Source of the DNA: Methanocorpusculum sp.
Lineage (GTDB): Archaea > Halobacteriota > Methanomicrobia > Methanomicrobiales > Methanocorpusculaceae
DNA: 17,092 nt
Direction of reading: 5' to 3'
Assembly: GCA_029987245.1 (NCBI GenBank)
Contig: DALTWG010000041.1
Span: forward strand, 1-17,092
Below the pieces are notes generated by a model. It did not search any database and had not been told where the DNA came from. It saw nothing but the letters and a program-made list of their open reading frames with translations. Below, piece after piece: positions 1 through 5,794 of the stretch (its first letter is position 1; every line of letters begins with the position of its first letter). Both the position numbers and the translations under genes were made by a program.

Positions 1-911
1 ACATTGACGCAGCCAAGGACCTTGGGACATCCGTACTCTTTTTGATACGCCGCAAGAGACTCTGTCATCCCCGAAAGCGGCGGAAGCAGAACCGGGTCGG
101 CGAAAATCTTTGAAAGCCCCGCTATCTTTGCCATGCGGACAATATCTTCCAGCGGCGCGCCCTTTCGCGAGATGAGAACCGCCGCCGCACCGGATTTTTT
201 TACATCTTCTGCAAGATGCGGCAGCGTTTCTTCAGTCAGCGAAAAAATCAGATCGGCCCGAAACAGCGCGGCGCGGATTAGGTCAGGATTAAGCGTATCT
301 ATCGAAAGCGGACCCGGGAGGTCGGCAAGCTCACCAAAACAGCGGACAACGTCCGCTTCTGCTGCATCAAAGCCGAATCCAAGGTCAACAATATCCGCGC
401 CCGCTAAAAACGCTGCCTCGGTGCGTTTGCGAAGGTCGGGGACGGACGGCGCGTCCATGATTTCATAGATAATTTTAATGGGCGCGCCATTCCCTGTTTT
501 CACGCCCCGGATGGAAAATGCGGCATCGGCGGATTCCTCTATTTCAGCCAGGCGGCGCACCGCCTCCTTTTGCTTTTCCTCGCCCAAAAGAAAATCCGCC
601 GGCGCCGTGCGCGAAAGCCTGCCCGCTTTCAAAAGCGGAATAGATAACGCCATATCCGCCGCATGCCGCGTTCCAAGATAGACCGGAATGCCGCAAGACC
701 GCTCAACCTCTGCAAACGAAGCCGTGCACATCCCTGAAACGACCGCGCAGTCCGGTCTCTTCTCGCGCAGGAGTTTTTCAAGTGCGGCCGGTGTCAGAAA
801 CGATGCAATTTCTCCGGTCACCACGATATCAAAGGTAATGTCTGTTACTTTCGCAAGAGCAGCCCGCAGGGCTGCCTCGCTTTGCCGTCCGGTGGGGATG
901 AGTACGCGCAT
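1..911 (-). CDS. dihydropteroate synthase-like protein, partial (3' end outside window)
   Basis: Reading the minus strand from ATG at 911 gives 303 uninterrupted codons running off the left edge, so the protein lacks its C-terminus here. It begins MRVLIPTGRQSEAALRAAL. The first ~100 residues form a small alpha/beta domain. From about residue 145 the chain looks like a TIM barrel of the pterin-binding type (segments such as AGADIVDLGFGFD and GPLSIDTLNPDLIRAA, then KIFADPVLLPPLSG). This matches the archaeal 'dihydropteroate synthase-related' family. Classical DHPS joins p-aminobenzoate to a pterin. In methanogens the corresponding step of methanopterin synthesis uses a different enzyme, so the reaction of this family is unsettled, and a pterin or methanopterin role is inference. 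It is divergent from the PHP gene, with only 49 bp between the two start codons. No Shine-Dalgarno precedes the ATG, so the mRNA may be leaderless or nearly so. Confidence 0.8.
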   Translation of the reverse strand, partial: MRVLIPTGRQSEAALRAALAKVTDITFDIVVTGEIASFLTPAALEKLLREKRPDCAVVSGMCTASFAEVERSCGIPVYLGTRHAADMALSIPLLKAGRLSRTAPADFLLGEEKQKEAVRRLAEIEESADAAFSIRGVKTGNGAPIKIIYEIMDAPSVPDLRKRTEAAFLAGADIVDLGFGFDAAEADVVRCFGELADLPGPLSIDTLNPDLIRAALFRADLIFSLTEETLPHLAEDVKKSGAAAVLISRKGAPLEDIVRMAKIAGLSKIFADPVLLPPLSGMTESLAAYQKEYGCPKVLGCVN

Positions 912-960
912 AGTACCATTAAGATTATTTCTCTAAAGAGATAGAACTATTGTACAGCAA
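912..960. promoter_or_regulatory. divergent promoter region with a 12-bp palindrome
   Basis: These 49 bp separate two divergent start codons (911 minus, 961 plus) and must hold both promoters. Neither gene has a Shine-Dalgarno. The centre carries TCTCT-AA-AGAGA at 930-941, a near-perfect dyad 20-30 bp from each start codon, about where TBP/TFB would bind if both mRNAs are leaderless. It could be a shared operator or core promoter element. No canonical TTTATATA box is present. Inference only. Confidence 0.35.
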
Positions 961-1656
961 ATGGTTTCCATCACCTGTGACCTCCATGTACATACCAAAG
1001 CCTCTGCCGACGGGCACTGCCCGATAGAAGACGTTTTGCGGCAGGCAGAAAAGGCCGGACTTGACGCCGTAGCAATAACCGACCATGACTCAGTCGAATC
1101 CGCAAAAAAAGCCCTCACACTCAAAAGCTCCGTGTTAGTCATCCCGGGCATTGAAGTCTCCACCAAACAGGGACACGTGCTGCTTCTCGGGACAACTGAG
1201 GAATTCCCGAAAGGCGAAGACGCGCTTGAAACAATACGAAAGGGCCGCGATGCCGGATGTCTTGTTATCATTGCGCACCCCTACCATCATTTCCGCCACG
1301 CCGTCGGGCTGCATTCCAAACAGGCGCTTATTGAGGCGGATGCCCTTGAAGGATACAACAGCCGGTATTATACAAAGGGCTCGAATAAAAAAGCGGTGCG
1401 CACCGCAAAACGACTGAAAAAACCGGTAACGGCCGGTTCCGACGCGCATGAATGCAGATTTGTCGGCTACGGCATTAATGTGGTCGAGGCGCGCGAGCGC
1501 TCGGTCGCCGCAATTCTCGATGCAATCCGCGCGGGCAGCATTGAGAGCCGCTGCATTAAAACGCCGGCGCGCACCTACACGTATCAGTCGTACAAAAATG
1601 TGGTGCGCAAGGTAAAAAAGGTCCTGCGCCCGAAAAGAGCCCGAGGCATGCGATGA
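961..1656 (+). CDS. PHP-domain metal-dependent phosphoesterase
   Basis: The 231-residue protein has the metal-binding motifs of the PHP family in order: DLHVHT (H9, H11), TDHDS (D41, H42), GIEVS (E65), IIAHPYHH (H106) and GSDAHE (D161, H163). This is the single-domain form, lacking polymerase or histidinol-phosphatase extensions, and probably hydrolyses a phosphate ester or nucleotide in the cytosol. The substrate cannot be read from sequence; bacterial relatives include TrpH/RNase AM-type enzymes acting on nucleotides or short RNA. The C-terminal ~30 residues are rich in Lys and Arg, compatible with binding a nucleic acid or polyphosphate (inference). The start is the first ATG after the divergent promoter and places DLHVHT at the usual distance from the N-terminus. 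The stop overlaps the truA start (ATGA), so the two genes are probably co-translated. Confidence 0.88.
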   Translation: MVSITCDLHVHTKASADGHCPIEDVLRQAEKAGLDAVAITDHDSVESAKKALTLKSSVLVIPGIEVSTKQGHVLLLGTTEEFPKGEDALETIRKGRDAGCLVIIAHPYHHFRHAVGLHSKQALIEADALEGYNSRYYTKGSNKKAVRTAKRLKKPVTAGSDAHECRFVGYGINVVEARERSVAAILDAIRAGSIESRCIKTPARTYTYQSYKNVVRKVKKVLRPKRARGMR

Positions 1657-2501
1657 AACTTGCGTTTCTTACCGGCTACAACGGCAGAGATTTCGCAGGC
1701 TCGCAGTTTCAGCCGGACAAGCGCACGATTGAAGGGGAATTTATCCGCGCGGGGCAGGAGTTCGGGCTCTGGCGCGGACCGGAGGATGCGCATTTTCGCA
1801 CCGCGGGACGCACCGATAAAGGCGTTTCCGCGCGCCGCCAGCTGATCACGGTCACTACCGAAAAACCAAAGCTCGCTGTTGAAGCGCTGAATTTTCACCT
1901 GCCCGATGACATCTGGTGTCTTGGCGCGGCGCAGGTCACGGACGATTTTTATGCCCGGTTTGCCGTAAAAGAGCGGGTGTATCGTTATTATTTTCCATAT
2001 CCGGCGGATACGGCAAAAATGCATGACGCCGCGCAGATTTTTTTGGGCGAACATGATTTTTCCGGTTTTTCCAGAATGGAGCGGGGGCGTGACCCTGTCC
2101 GCACCGTTCTTTCGGCAAACGTATTTGAATCTGCGCGCGGCACGCCGGTCTTTGAAGTGTCGGCGAAGAGTTTTTTATGGAACATGGTCAGAGGCATGGC
2201 AGGGCTTTTGCAGGTAATCGGCCTCGGTTTTGCAGACGAAAGCGCGGTGGCGCAGCAGCTTTGCGCGCCGAAATACCGCGTGCATCCGGCGCCGCCGCAA
2301 GGCCTGGTTTACTGGGATTCAGTCACTGACGTTAATTTCGCGCCCATGCGCCAGAAACGCGAGACAAAGCGCGCTCTTGCGCGGGAAGTCAGCGCGTACA
2401 GGACGGGACTTTTTGCGGCGGAAGCGCTGCTCGAAGAGGACGCAGGGGCTTACAGCCGCGCGCAGGTGACGCGCGACTATGCCTCATTTCTGCAGAAGTG
2501 A
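1653..2501 (+). CDS. truA: tRNA pseudouridine synthase A (TruA)
   Basis: The 282-residue protein isomerises uridine to pseudouridine in the tRNA anticodon arm (positions 38-40 in known TruA enzymes). The catalytic motif AGRTDKGVSA places the catalytic Asp at residue 55. The N-terminal strand (KLAFLTGYNGRDFAGSQFQ) and the second-domain signature (FEVSAKSFLWNMVRGMAG, about residues 166-183) are both present. Length is slightly above the usual ~250-270 because of a charged, helical C-terminal tail. The ATG lies inside the stop region of the upstream PHP gene (ATGA at 1653-1656), with a weak GAGG about 8 nt before it, which suggests translational coupling. The T-rich sequence just past the stop (TTTTT around 2511) may end the transcript. 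Confidence 0.93.
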   Translation: MKLAFLTGYNGRDFAGSQFQPDKRTIEGEFIRAGQEFGLWRGPEDAHFRTAGRTDKGVSARRQLITVTTEKPKLAVEALNFHLPDDIWCLGAAQVTDDFYARFAVKERVYRYYFPYPADTAKMHDAAQIFLGEHDFSGFSRMERGRDPVRTVLSANVFESARGTPVFEVSAKSFLWNMVRGMAGLLQVIGLGFADESAVAQQLCAPKYRVHPAPPQGLVYWDSVTDVNFAPMRQKRETKRALAREVSAYRTGLFAAEALLEEDAGAYSRAQVTRDYASFLQK

Positions 2502-2615
2502 GGGCGCGTTTTTGCAGATTTGCGGATCACCGGACGGTTTCCACTCGAAATAAAGGCGTCGGATTTTTGCACTTTTTCTGTACTTTTTGAAACAAATATG
2601 AGCACGTAACGCGCC

Positions 2616-2630
2616 CTGATTTTTAATCAG
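2616..2630 (+). repeat. inverted repeat CTGATT-ttt-AATCAG
   Basis: This is a perfect 6-bp dyad with a 3-nt centre, 115 bp after the truA stop. It could form a weak RNA hairpin at the 3' end of the PHP-truA transcript or act as a protein site. A TTTTATAT box starts two bases beyond it, so it may instead regulate the putative small RNA promoter. Confidence 0.4.
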
Positions 2631-2681
2631 AGTTTTATATGCGCTCTGATTTCAAACGCTGACGGATTTGGTCCGCACGGT

Positions 2682-2701
2682 CAGGGGTTTATATACCTCT
2701 G
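2682..2701 (+). promoter_or_regulatory. TATA box (TTTATATA, 2688-2695) inside an inverted repeat
   Basis: TTTATATA is an exact match to the archaeal box A. It is embedded in CAGGGGT-TTATAT-ACCTCTG, 7-bp arms with a single G-T pair. A dimeric repressor bound to the dyad would directly block TBP. If the DNA is transcribed from the upstream box instead, the same sequence forms a 7-bp RNA hairpin. Confidence 0.45.
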
Positions 2702-2841
2702 CACCCTATTCTTATGTGTAAACCCCCAAGCGGATGATGTGAAATCCGGCAGCGCTCTGAGGTTTTAGCGCTCCAAGACCCCGTCCGACCCTTTTTTTTC
2801 CTTTCGATGCGACAGTTCAAAACCCACTCCAGCCCACTCAT
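2689..2841 (-). CDS. small basic protein, 50 residues, unrecognised
   Basis: On the minus strand, GGAGGTGA (plus positions 2848-2855) is fully complementary to the archaeal 16S 3' end and lies 6 nt before an ATG at 2841. The ORF then runs 50 codons to TAA at 2689-2691. The product starts MSGLEWVLNCRIERKKKG and is rich in Arg and Lys, with no membrane segment and no recognised domain. The full eight-base Shine-Dalgarno at ideal spacing is the main support. Against it: codon use (GGG, AGG, CGG, TTG) differs from the C-ending codons of neighbouring genes, the Lys run comes from the poly-T that also looks like a plus-strand terminator, and no homologue is known to me. It would be divergent from the aldehyde dehydrogenase. 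Confidence 0.35.
   Translation of the reverse strand: MSGLEWVLNCRIERKKKGRTGSWSAKTSERCRISHHPLGGLHIRIGCRGI
2792..2799 (+). terminator. oligo-T terminator (T8)
   Basis: Eight consecutive T residues follow a GC-rich stretch with hairpin potential (AGCGCT arms about 20-40 nt upstream). Oligo-T tracts on the non-template strand are the standard archaeal termination signal. It would end transcripts started at the TATA-like boxes at 2632 or 2688, before the aldehyde dehydrogenase promoter. Confidence 0.45.
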
Positions 2842-2865
2842 ATTTTTTCACCTCCGGTAAACTAT

Positions 2866-2878
2866 GCTACATGTTAGC
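2866..2878. promoter_or_regulatory. operator-like dyad GCTA-catgt-TAGC
   Basis: Perfect 4-bp arms surround CATGT. The flanks add TATG on the left and CATA on the right, offset by two bases, making an imperfect longer dyad. It lies between the Shine-Dalgarno of the minus-strand small ORF and the TATA-like box of the aldehyde dehydrogenase, so a regulator bound here could control both directions. Inferred only from position and symmetry. Confidence 0.35.
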
Positions 2879-2893
2879 ACATAACATAAAGCA

Positions 2894-2934
2894 TTTAATA
2901 CAGCAGCACCAATACTGTTGTGGTGAAATACCAG
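2894..2934 (+). promoter_or_regulatory. promoter and ribosome binding site of the aldehyde dehydrogenase
   Basis: TTTAATA at 2894-2900 is a reasonable box A, predicting a start near 2920-2925. GGTGA at 2922-2926, complementary to the 16S tail, is 8 nt before ATG 2935 and decides the start codon over GTG 2920 or 2923. CACCA (2907-2911) is complementary to TGGTG (2921-2925), so a transcript beginning upstream of 2907 could hide the ribosome binding site in a hairpin. That would need an earlier promoter. Confidence 0.45.
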
Positions 2935-4410
2935 ATGAAATTACAACAGCACTACGGCTTATTTATTAACGGAACATTTGTACCATCCGCAAACGGCGCG
3001 GAATTCGAAGCCCGCAACCCCGCAACCGGTGAACTCATCACCATGTGCGCCGAAGCGACAAAAGAAGACGTGGATACCGCGGTGAAAGCCGCGCAGGAAG
3101 CGTTTCCTCTATGGCGGCTGAAAACAGCTGCAGAACGGGCGGCACTGCTTAATAAAATTGCAGACGTCATTGACGAAAATGCCGCCCTCCTTGCCTCGCT
3201 TGAATCACAGGACACCGGAAAACCCATCCGCGAATCGACGGCAATCGACATCCCGGCAACGGCCGATCAGTTCCGCTACTTCGCAGGACTCATCCGCGGC
3301 GAAGAAGGCATGGTTACCAAAGTCGATGCAAACACCACCGCATTCATGATGCCCGAGCCCTTAGGCGTTGTCGGCCAGATTGTGCCCTGGAACTTCCCGC
3401 TGATGATCGGCGCATGGAAACTTGCCCCGGCGCTGGCTGCCGGAAACTGCGTCGTCTTCAAGCCCTCGTCCTCGACATCGGTCACCGCCCTTGTCATGGC
3501 AGACCTGCTCAAAGACATACTCCCGCCGGGCGTGCTTAACGTCATCACCGGCTCCGGCGACAAAGCCGGCCAGTTCATTCTTGACCACCCCGGCATCAGA
3601 AAACTCTCCTTCACCGGCTCCACCGAGACCGGCAGAAAAGTTTCCGAAGCCGCCGGAAAACGCCTCATCCCGGTAACTCTGGAACTGGGCGGCAAGTCGC
3701 CGAACATCTTCTTCGACGACTGCAACAGGGAAAAAGCCATCGAAGGCGTGCAGCTTGGCATCCTCTTCAACCAGGGAGAAGTCTGCGCCGCCGGCTCACG
3801 CATCTTCGTGCAGGAAGGCATCTTTGACGAATTTGTCGCGGAACTGGTAAACGCATTCAGCCGGGTAAAACCCGGAAACCCGGCGGACTTCAATACAAAA
3901 CTCGGCGCAATCGTCAGCAAACAGCAGATGGAAAAAGTCCTGAACTTCATTGAAATCGGAAAAGCCGAAGGAGCAAAAGTCTTGTGCGGCGGCAGACGCT
4001 TCACCGAAGGCGACTGTGCAAAAGGTTTCTTCATTGAACCGACGCTGATGCTCGGGACCAACGACATGCGCATAGCGCAGGAGGAAATCTTCGGGCCTGT
4101 CGGCGTCGTCATTAAATTCAAAGACGAAGCCGAGGTCATCCGGCTTGCAAACGACAGCCGCTTCGGCCTTGCCGGCGCCGTCTGGACAAAAGACATCAAC
4201 CGGGCGCTGCGTGTTGCGGGAGCAATTGAATCCGGCAGAGTCTGGATAAACTCCTGCTCGAATGTGCCCTCCGGCATCGCTTTCGGCGGAATGAAAAACT
4301 CCGGACACGGCCGCGAAATACACAAATGCGCCCTTGACCAGTACCGGCAGATAAAAGCAATCGAAATAAGCACCCTGGAAAGTCCGCTGGGATTCTACCC
4401 GCAGAACTAA
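2935..4410 (+). CDS. aldehyde dehydrogenase (NAD(P)+-dependent, class I-like)
   Basis: The product is 491 residues from ATG 2935 and oxidises an aldehyde to the carboxylic acid in the cytosol. The full ALDH signature set is visible: PWNFP (Asn 153), FKPS (Lys 176), FTGSTETGRKV, the general base in VTLELGGKS (Glu 250) and the catalytic Cys 284 in NQGEVCAAGSR. A C-terminal IFGPV segment and GGMKNSGHGRE complete the fold. Similarity is to the ALDH1 / betaine-aldehyde / broad-substrate group. Where NAD-specific enzymes have Glu after KPS/KVA to hold the adenosine ribose, this protein has Ser (KPSSS), which would permit NADP+; this is an inference. The alcohol dehydrogenase follows 71 bp downstream, so the pair probably runs alcohol to aldehyde to acid or the reverse. 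Longer starts at GTG 2920 or 2923 lack a ribosome binding site. Confidence 0.93.
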   Translation: MKLQQHYGLFINGTFVPSANGAEFEARNPATGELITMCAEATKEDVDTAVKAAQEAFPLWRLKTAAERAALLNKIADVIDENAALLASLESQDTGKPIRESTAIDIPATADQFRYFAGLIRGEEGMVTKVDANTTAFMMPEPLGVVGQIVPWNFPLMIGAWKLAPALAAGNCVVFKPSSSTSVTALVMADLLKDILPPGVLNVITGSGDKAGQFILDHPGIRKLSFTGSTETGRKVSEAAGKRLIPVTLELGGKSPNIFFDDCNREKAIEGVQLGILFNQGEVCAAGSRIFVQEGIFDEFVAELVNAFSRVKPGNPADFNTKLGAIVSKQQMEKVLNFIEIGKAEGAKVLCGGRRFTEGDCAKGFFIEPTLMLGTNDMRIAQEEIFGPVGVVIKFKDEAEVIRLANDSRFGLAGAVWTKDINRALRVAGAIESGRVWINSCSNVPSGIAFGGMKNSGHGREIHKCALDQYRQIKAIEISTLESPLGFYPQN

Positions 4411-4481
4411 GCAGGAAAAAGGAAAAGGAGTCGAACAATCAAAGCAACAACAAACAACAAACAAAATCAAAGGAATATACC
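4411..4481 (+). other. A/C-rich, G-poor linker between aldehyde and alcohol dehydrogenase genes
   Basis: The 71 bp begin with GGAAAAAGGAAAAGGAG, which has no start codon nearby, then repeat AAC/AAA units (4439-4468) before AGGA at 4471-4474, a modest ribosome binding site 7 nt ahead of the next ATG. There is no TATA box or oligo-T, so read-through from the upstream gene is the simplest view. The A/C-rich tract would leave the RNA unstructured, which favours initiation on the second gene. Confidence 0.4.
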
Positions 4482-5708
4482 ATGACATTAGCATTTACTA
4501 TGCAGCAGAAAATCAAAGTACTCTCGGGCGCAGGCTCCGTGAACAAACTCGGCGAACTATTATCAGAAGCCGGTTTTTCCAAACCGTTTCTGATTTTTGA
4601 CCCGGGAATTAAAGCATCCGGCATTGCAGAGCGGGTCAGCGGCATCTTAAAAGATGCCGGGGCAGAGGTTGTGGAATTCGACCGGGTGCGTGCCGACCCG
4701 CCGGCAGACATGGTCGAAGAGGCAGCAGCCGTTTGCAAAGCAAACAGATGCGACTGCGTTATTGCATTAGGCGGCGGCTCGGCAATCGACACCGGACACG
4801 GCGTCACCGTCTTGCGGTTTAACGAAGGACATATTCTGGATTTCGCCGACCCGGCAAAAGAGATGAAACCAAGCCCCGGACTGATTTCCATTCCAACGAC
4901 GTCGGGCACCGGCGCGGAAATGTCCAACGGCATTATCATCACCAACCCCGCTACAGGAGAAAAAGTGCCGATTGTCGGCGTAAACGCAATGAGCGAGTTT
5001 GCGATTCTTGACCCGGAGTTAACTATAGGCATGCCTGCCTCACTTACCGCGATGACCGGTCTTGACATCTTCTCCCATGCCATGGAAGCGTTTACCACCG
5101 TGCTTTCCAATCCGCTCACCGATATGATCTGTGAAAAGGTCATGCAGGAGGTTGTAGAAAATCTGCCGACCGCCGTGCGCGAGCCGCAGAACTTTGCGGC
5201 CCGCGAACGCATGCACAATGCTGCCTCGCTTGGCGGCTGGATGCTTGCAAACTGCTGTGCCCATGTCGGGCACTCGATTGCCCACGTTTTAGGCGGCGCT
5301 TTACACCTGCCGCACGGCGCCGCGTGCGCCTTCGGCGCACCGGCAGCCATGCGCTTTATTGCGCCGGCGGTACCTGACAAAATCAAAAAGGTCGGCGAGA
5401 TACTCGGCGCGGAATTTACCGGAAATGAATCGCCTGAAGAGATTGCCGAACTGACCTGCCGCGCCTTCATCCGGTTCCGTGATGAATCCGTCGGACTTGC
5501 CCCGATGGAATCTTTCGGCGTGGACAAAACAGCTGTTCTGGCACAGACAGACACCCTTGCAGAAAAAGTTGCCGCGGAATGTTTTGCGCCGCTTTCCCCG
5601 CGGACGGTAACCGAAGCGGATGCAAAGAAGATGCTCGAAGAAGTATTCGGGGCAACACCGGAAAGAAAGATGTCTGCCGGACACAGCACAGGGGCTATTG
5701 CCGGATAA
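4482..5708 (+). CDS. iron-containing (group III) alcohol dehydrogenase
   Basis: The 408-residue protein is an Fe/Zn-dependent alcohol dehydrogenase of the FucO / butanol / 1,3-propanediol dehydrogenase family. The N-terminal dinucleotide domain holds GGGSAID (residues 97-103) and PTTSGTGAE (138-146). The helical metal domain supplies the four ligands D195 and H199 (GLDIFSHAMEA) plus H264 and H278 (VGHSIAHVLGG...LPHG), with the 14-residue spacing seen in FucO. Length is near the top of the usual 380-400 because of a ~20-residue Gly/Ser/Ala-rich C-terminal tail. It lies directly after an aldehyde dehydrogenase on the same strand. In a methanogen such a pair could oxidise ethanol or another primary alcohol to feed reductant, or detoxify aldehydes; sequence cannot decide. 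A second ATG six codons in (4500) is possible, but 4482 has the better ribosome binding site. Confidence 0.93.
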   Translation: MTLAFTMQQKIKVLSGAGSVNKLGELLSEAGFSKPFLIFDPGIKASGIAERVSGILKDAGAEVVEFDRVRADPPADMVEEAAAVCKANRCDCVIALGGGSAIDTGHGVTVLRFNEGHILDFADPAKEMKPSPGLISIPTTSGTGAEMSNGIIITNPATGEKVPIVGVNAMSEFAILDPELTIGMPASLTAMTGLDIFSHAMEAFTTVLSNPLTDMICEKVMQEVVENLPTAVREPQNFAARERMHNAASLGGWMLANCCAHVGHSIAHVLGGALHLPHGAACAFGAPAAMRFIAPAVPDKIKKVGEILGAEFTGNESPEEIAELTCRAFIRFRDESVGLAPMESFGVDKTAVLAQTDTLAEKVAAECFAPLSPRTVTEADAKKMLEEVFGATPERKMSAGHSTGAIAG

Positions 5709-5762
5709 AAAAATAAAACCGTTTTCCCTCATCAGCCTTAGACAATACCCTTCTATACAATA

Positions 5763-5794
5763 TTTTATACTTTGCAACCCCATAACTACATTAT
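5763..5794 (+). promoter_or_regulatory. promoter of the PAP2 gene, probably leaderless
   Basis: TTTTATAC at 5763-5770 is the only good box A in the 86-bp gap after the alcohol dehydrogenase. Archaeal transcription starts about 25 nt downstream of the box centre, which falls at 5792-5795, on the ATG itself. There is no Shine-Dalgarno before the ATG, consistent with a leaderless mRNA. Confidence 0.5.

Larger units (their letters stand above)
2659..2799 (+). ncRNA. candidate structured small RNA
   Basis: A TTTTATAT box at 2632-2640 would place a transcript start near 2660, and the first strong archaeal-type terminator is T8 at 2792-2799. In between the sequence can form a nested stem (CTGAC 2659-2663 with GTCAG 2680-2684, enclosing CGGA/TCCG), a 7-bp hairpin at 2682-2701 with one G-U pair, CGGAT/ATCCG around 2731-2748, and AGCGCT/AGCGCT around 2751-2772. 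A second start, from TTTATATA at 2688-2695, would give a shorter RNA of about 80 nt. It is not a tRNA (no T-loop GTTCRANNC), and only one imperfect C box (ATGATGT) and one CTGA are present, so C/D identity is weak. It could also be a leader or attenuator for the downstream genes. The minus-strand ORF at 2689-2841 is a competing explanation. Confidence 0.35.
2502..2934. other. 433-bp intergenic region dense in inverted repeats
   Basis: No gene of ordinary size occurs between truA and the aldehyde dehydrogenase. The region holds T-rich runs just after truA, then a cluster of dyads between 2611 and 2780, two TATA-like boxes on the plus strand (2632-2640 and 2688-2695), an eight-T run at 2792-2799, a minus-strand 50-codon ORF with a strong Shine-Dalgarno (2689-2841), and the aldehyde dehydrogenase promoter zone (2856-2934). 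The motif GCGCYCTGA occurs three times, at 2611, 2641 and 2752; the first two extend to GCGCYCTGATTT. Individual elements are listed separately. Confidence 0.6.

Noticed and set aside
133..936. Three plus-strand open frames over the left end
   Set aside because: The minus strand is open throughout and encodes a recognisable dihydropteroate-synthase-like protein; the plus frames are Ser/Ala/Arg-rich shadows.
2718..2799. C/D box guide RNA
   Set aside because: There is only one imperfect C box (ATGATGT) and one CTGA, with no C'/D' pair, so the class cannot be assigned; kept only as an unclassified RNA candidate.
3276..4373. 365-codon open frame antisense to the aldehyde dehydrogenase
   Set aside because: It is a shadow of the conserved ALDH gene, with no domain and no start signal.
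4439..5689. 416-codon open frame antisense to the alcohol dehydrogenase
   Set aside because: The sense strand carries every metal and cofactor motif of the family. The antisense frame is Ser/Pro/Ala-rich low-complexity sequence, as expected from codon bias on the other strand.
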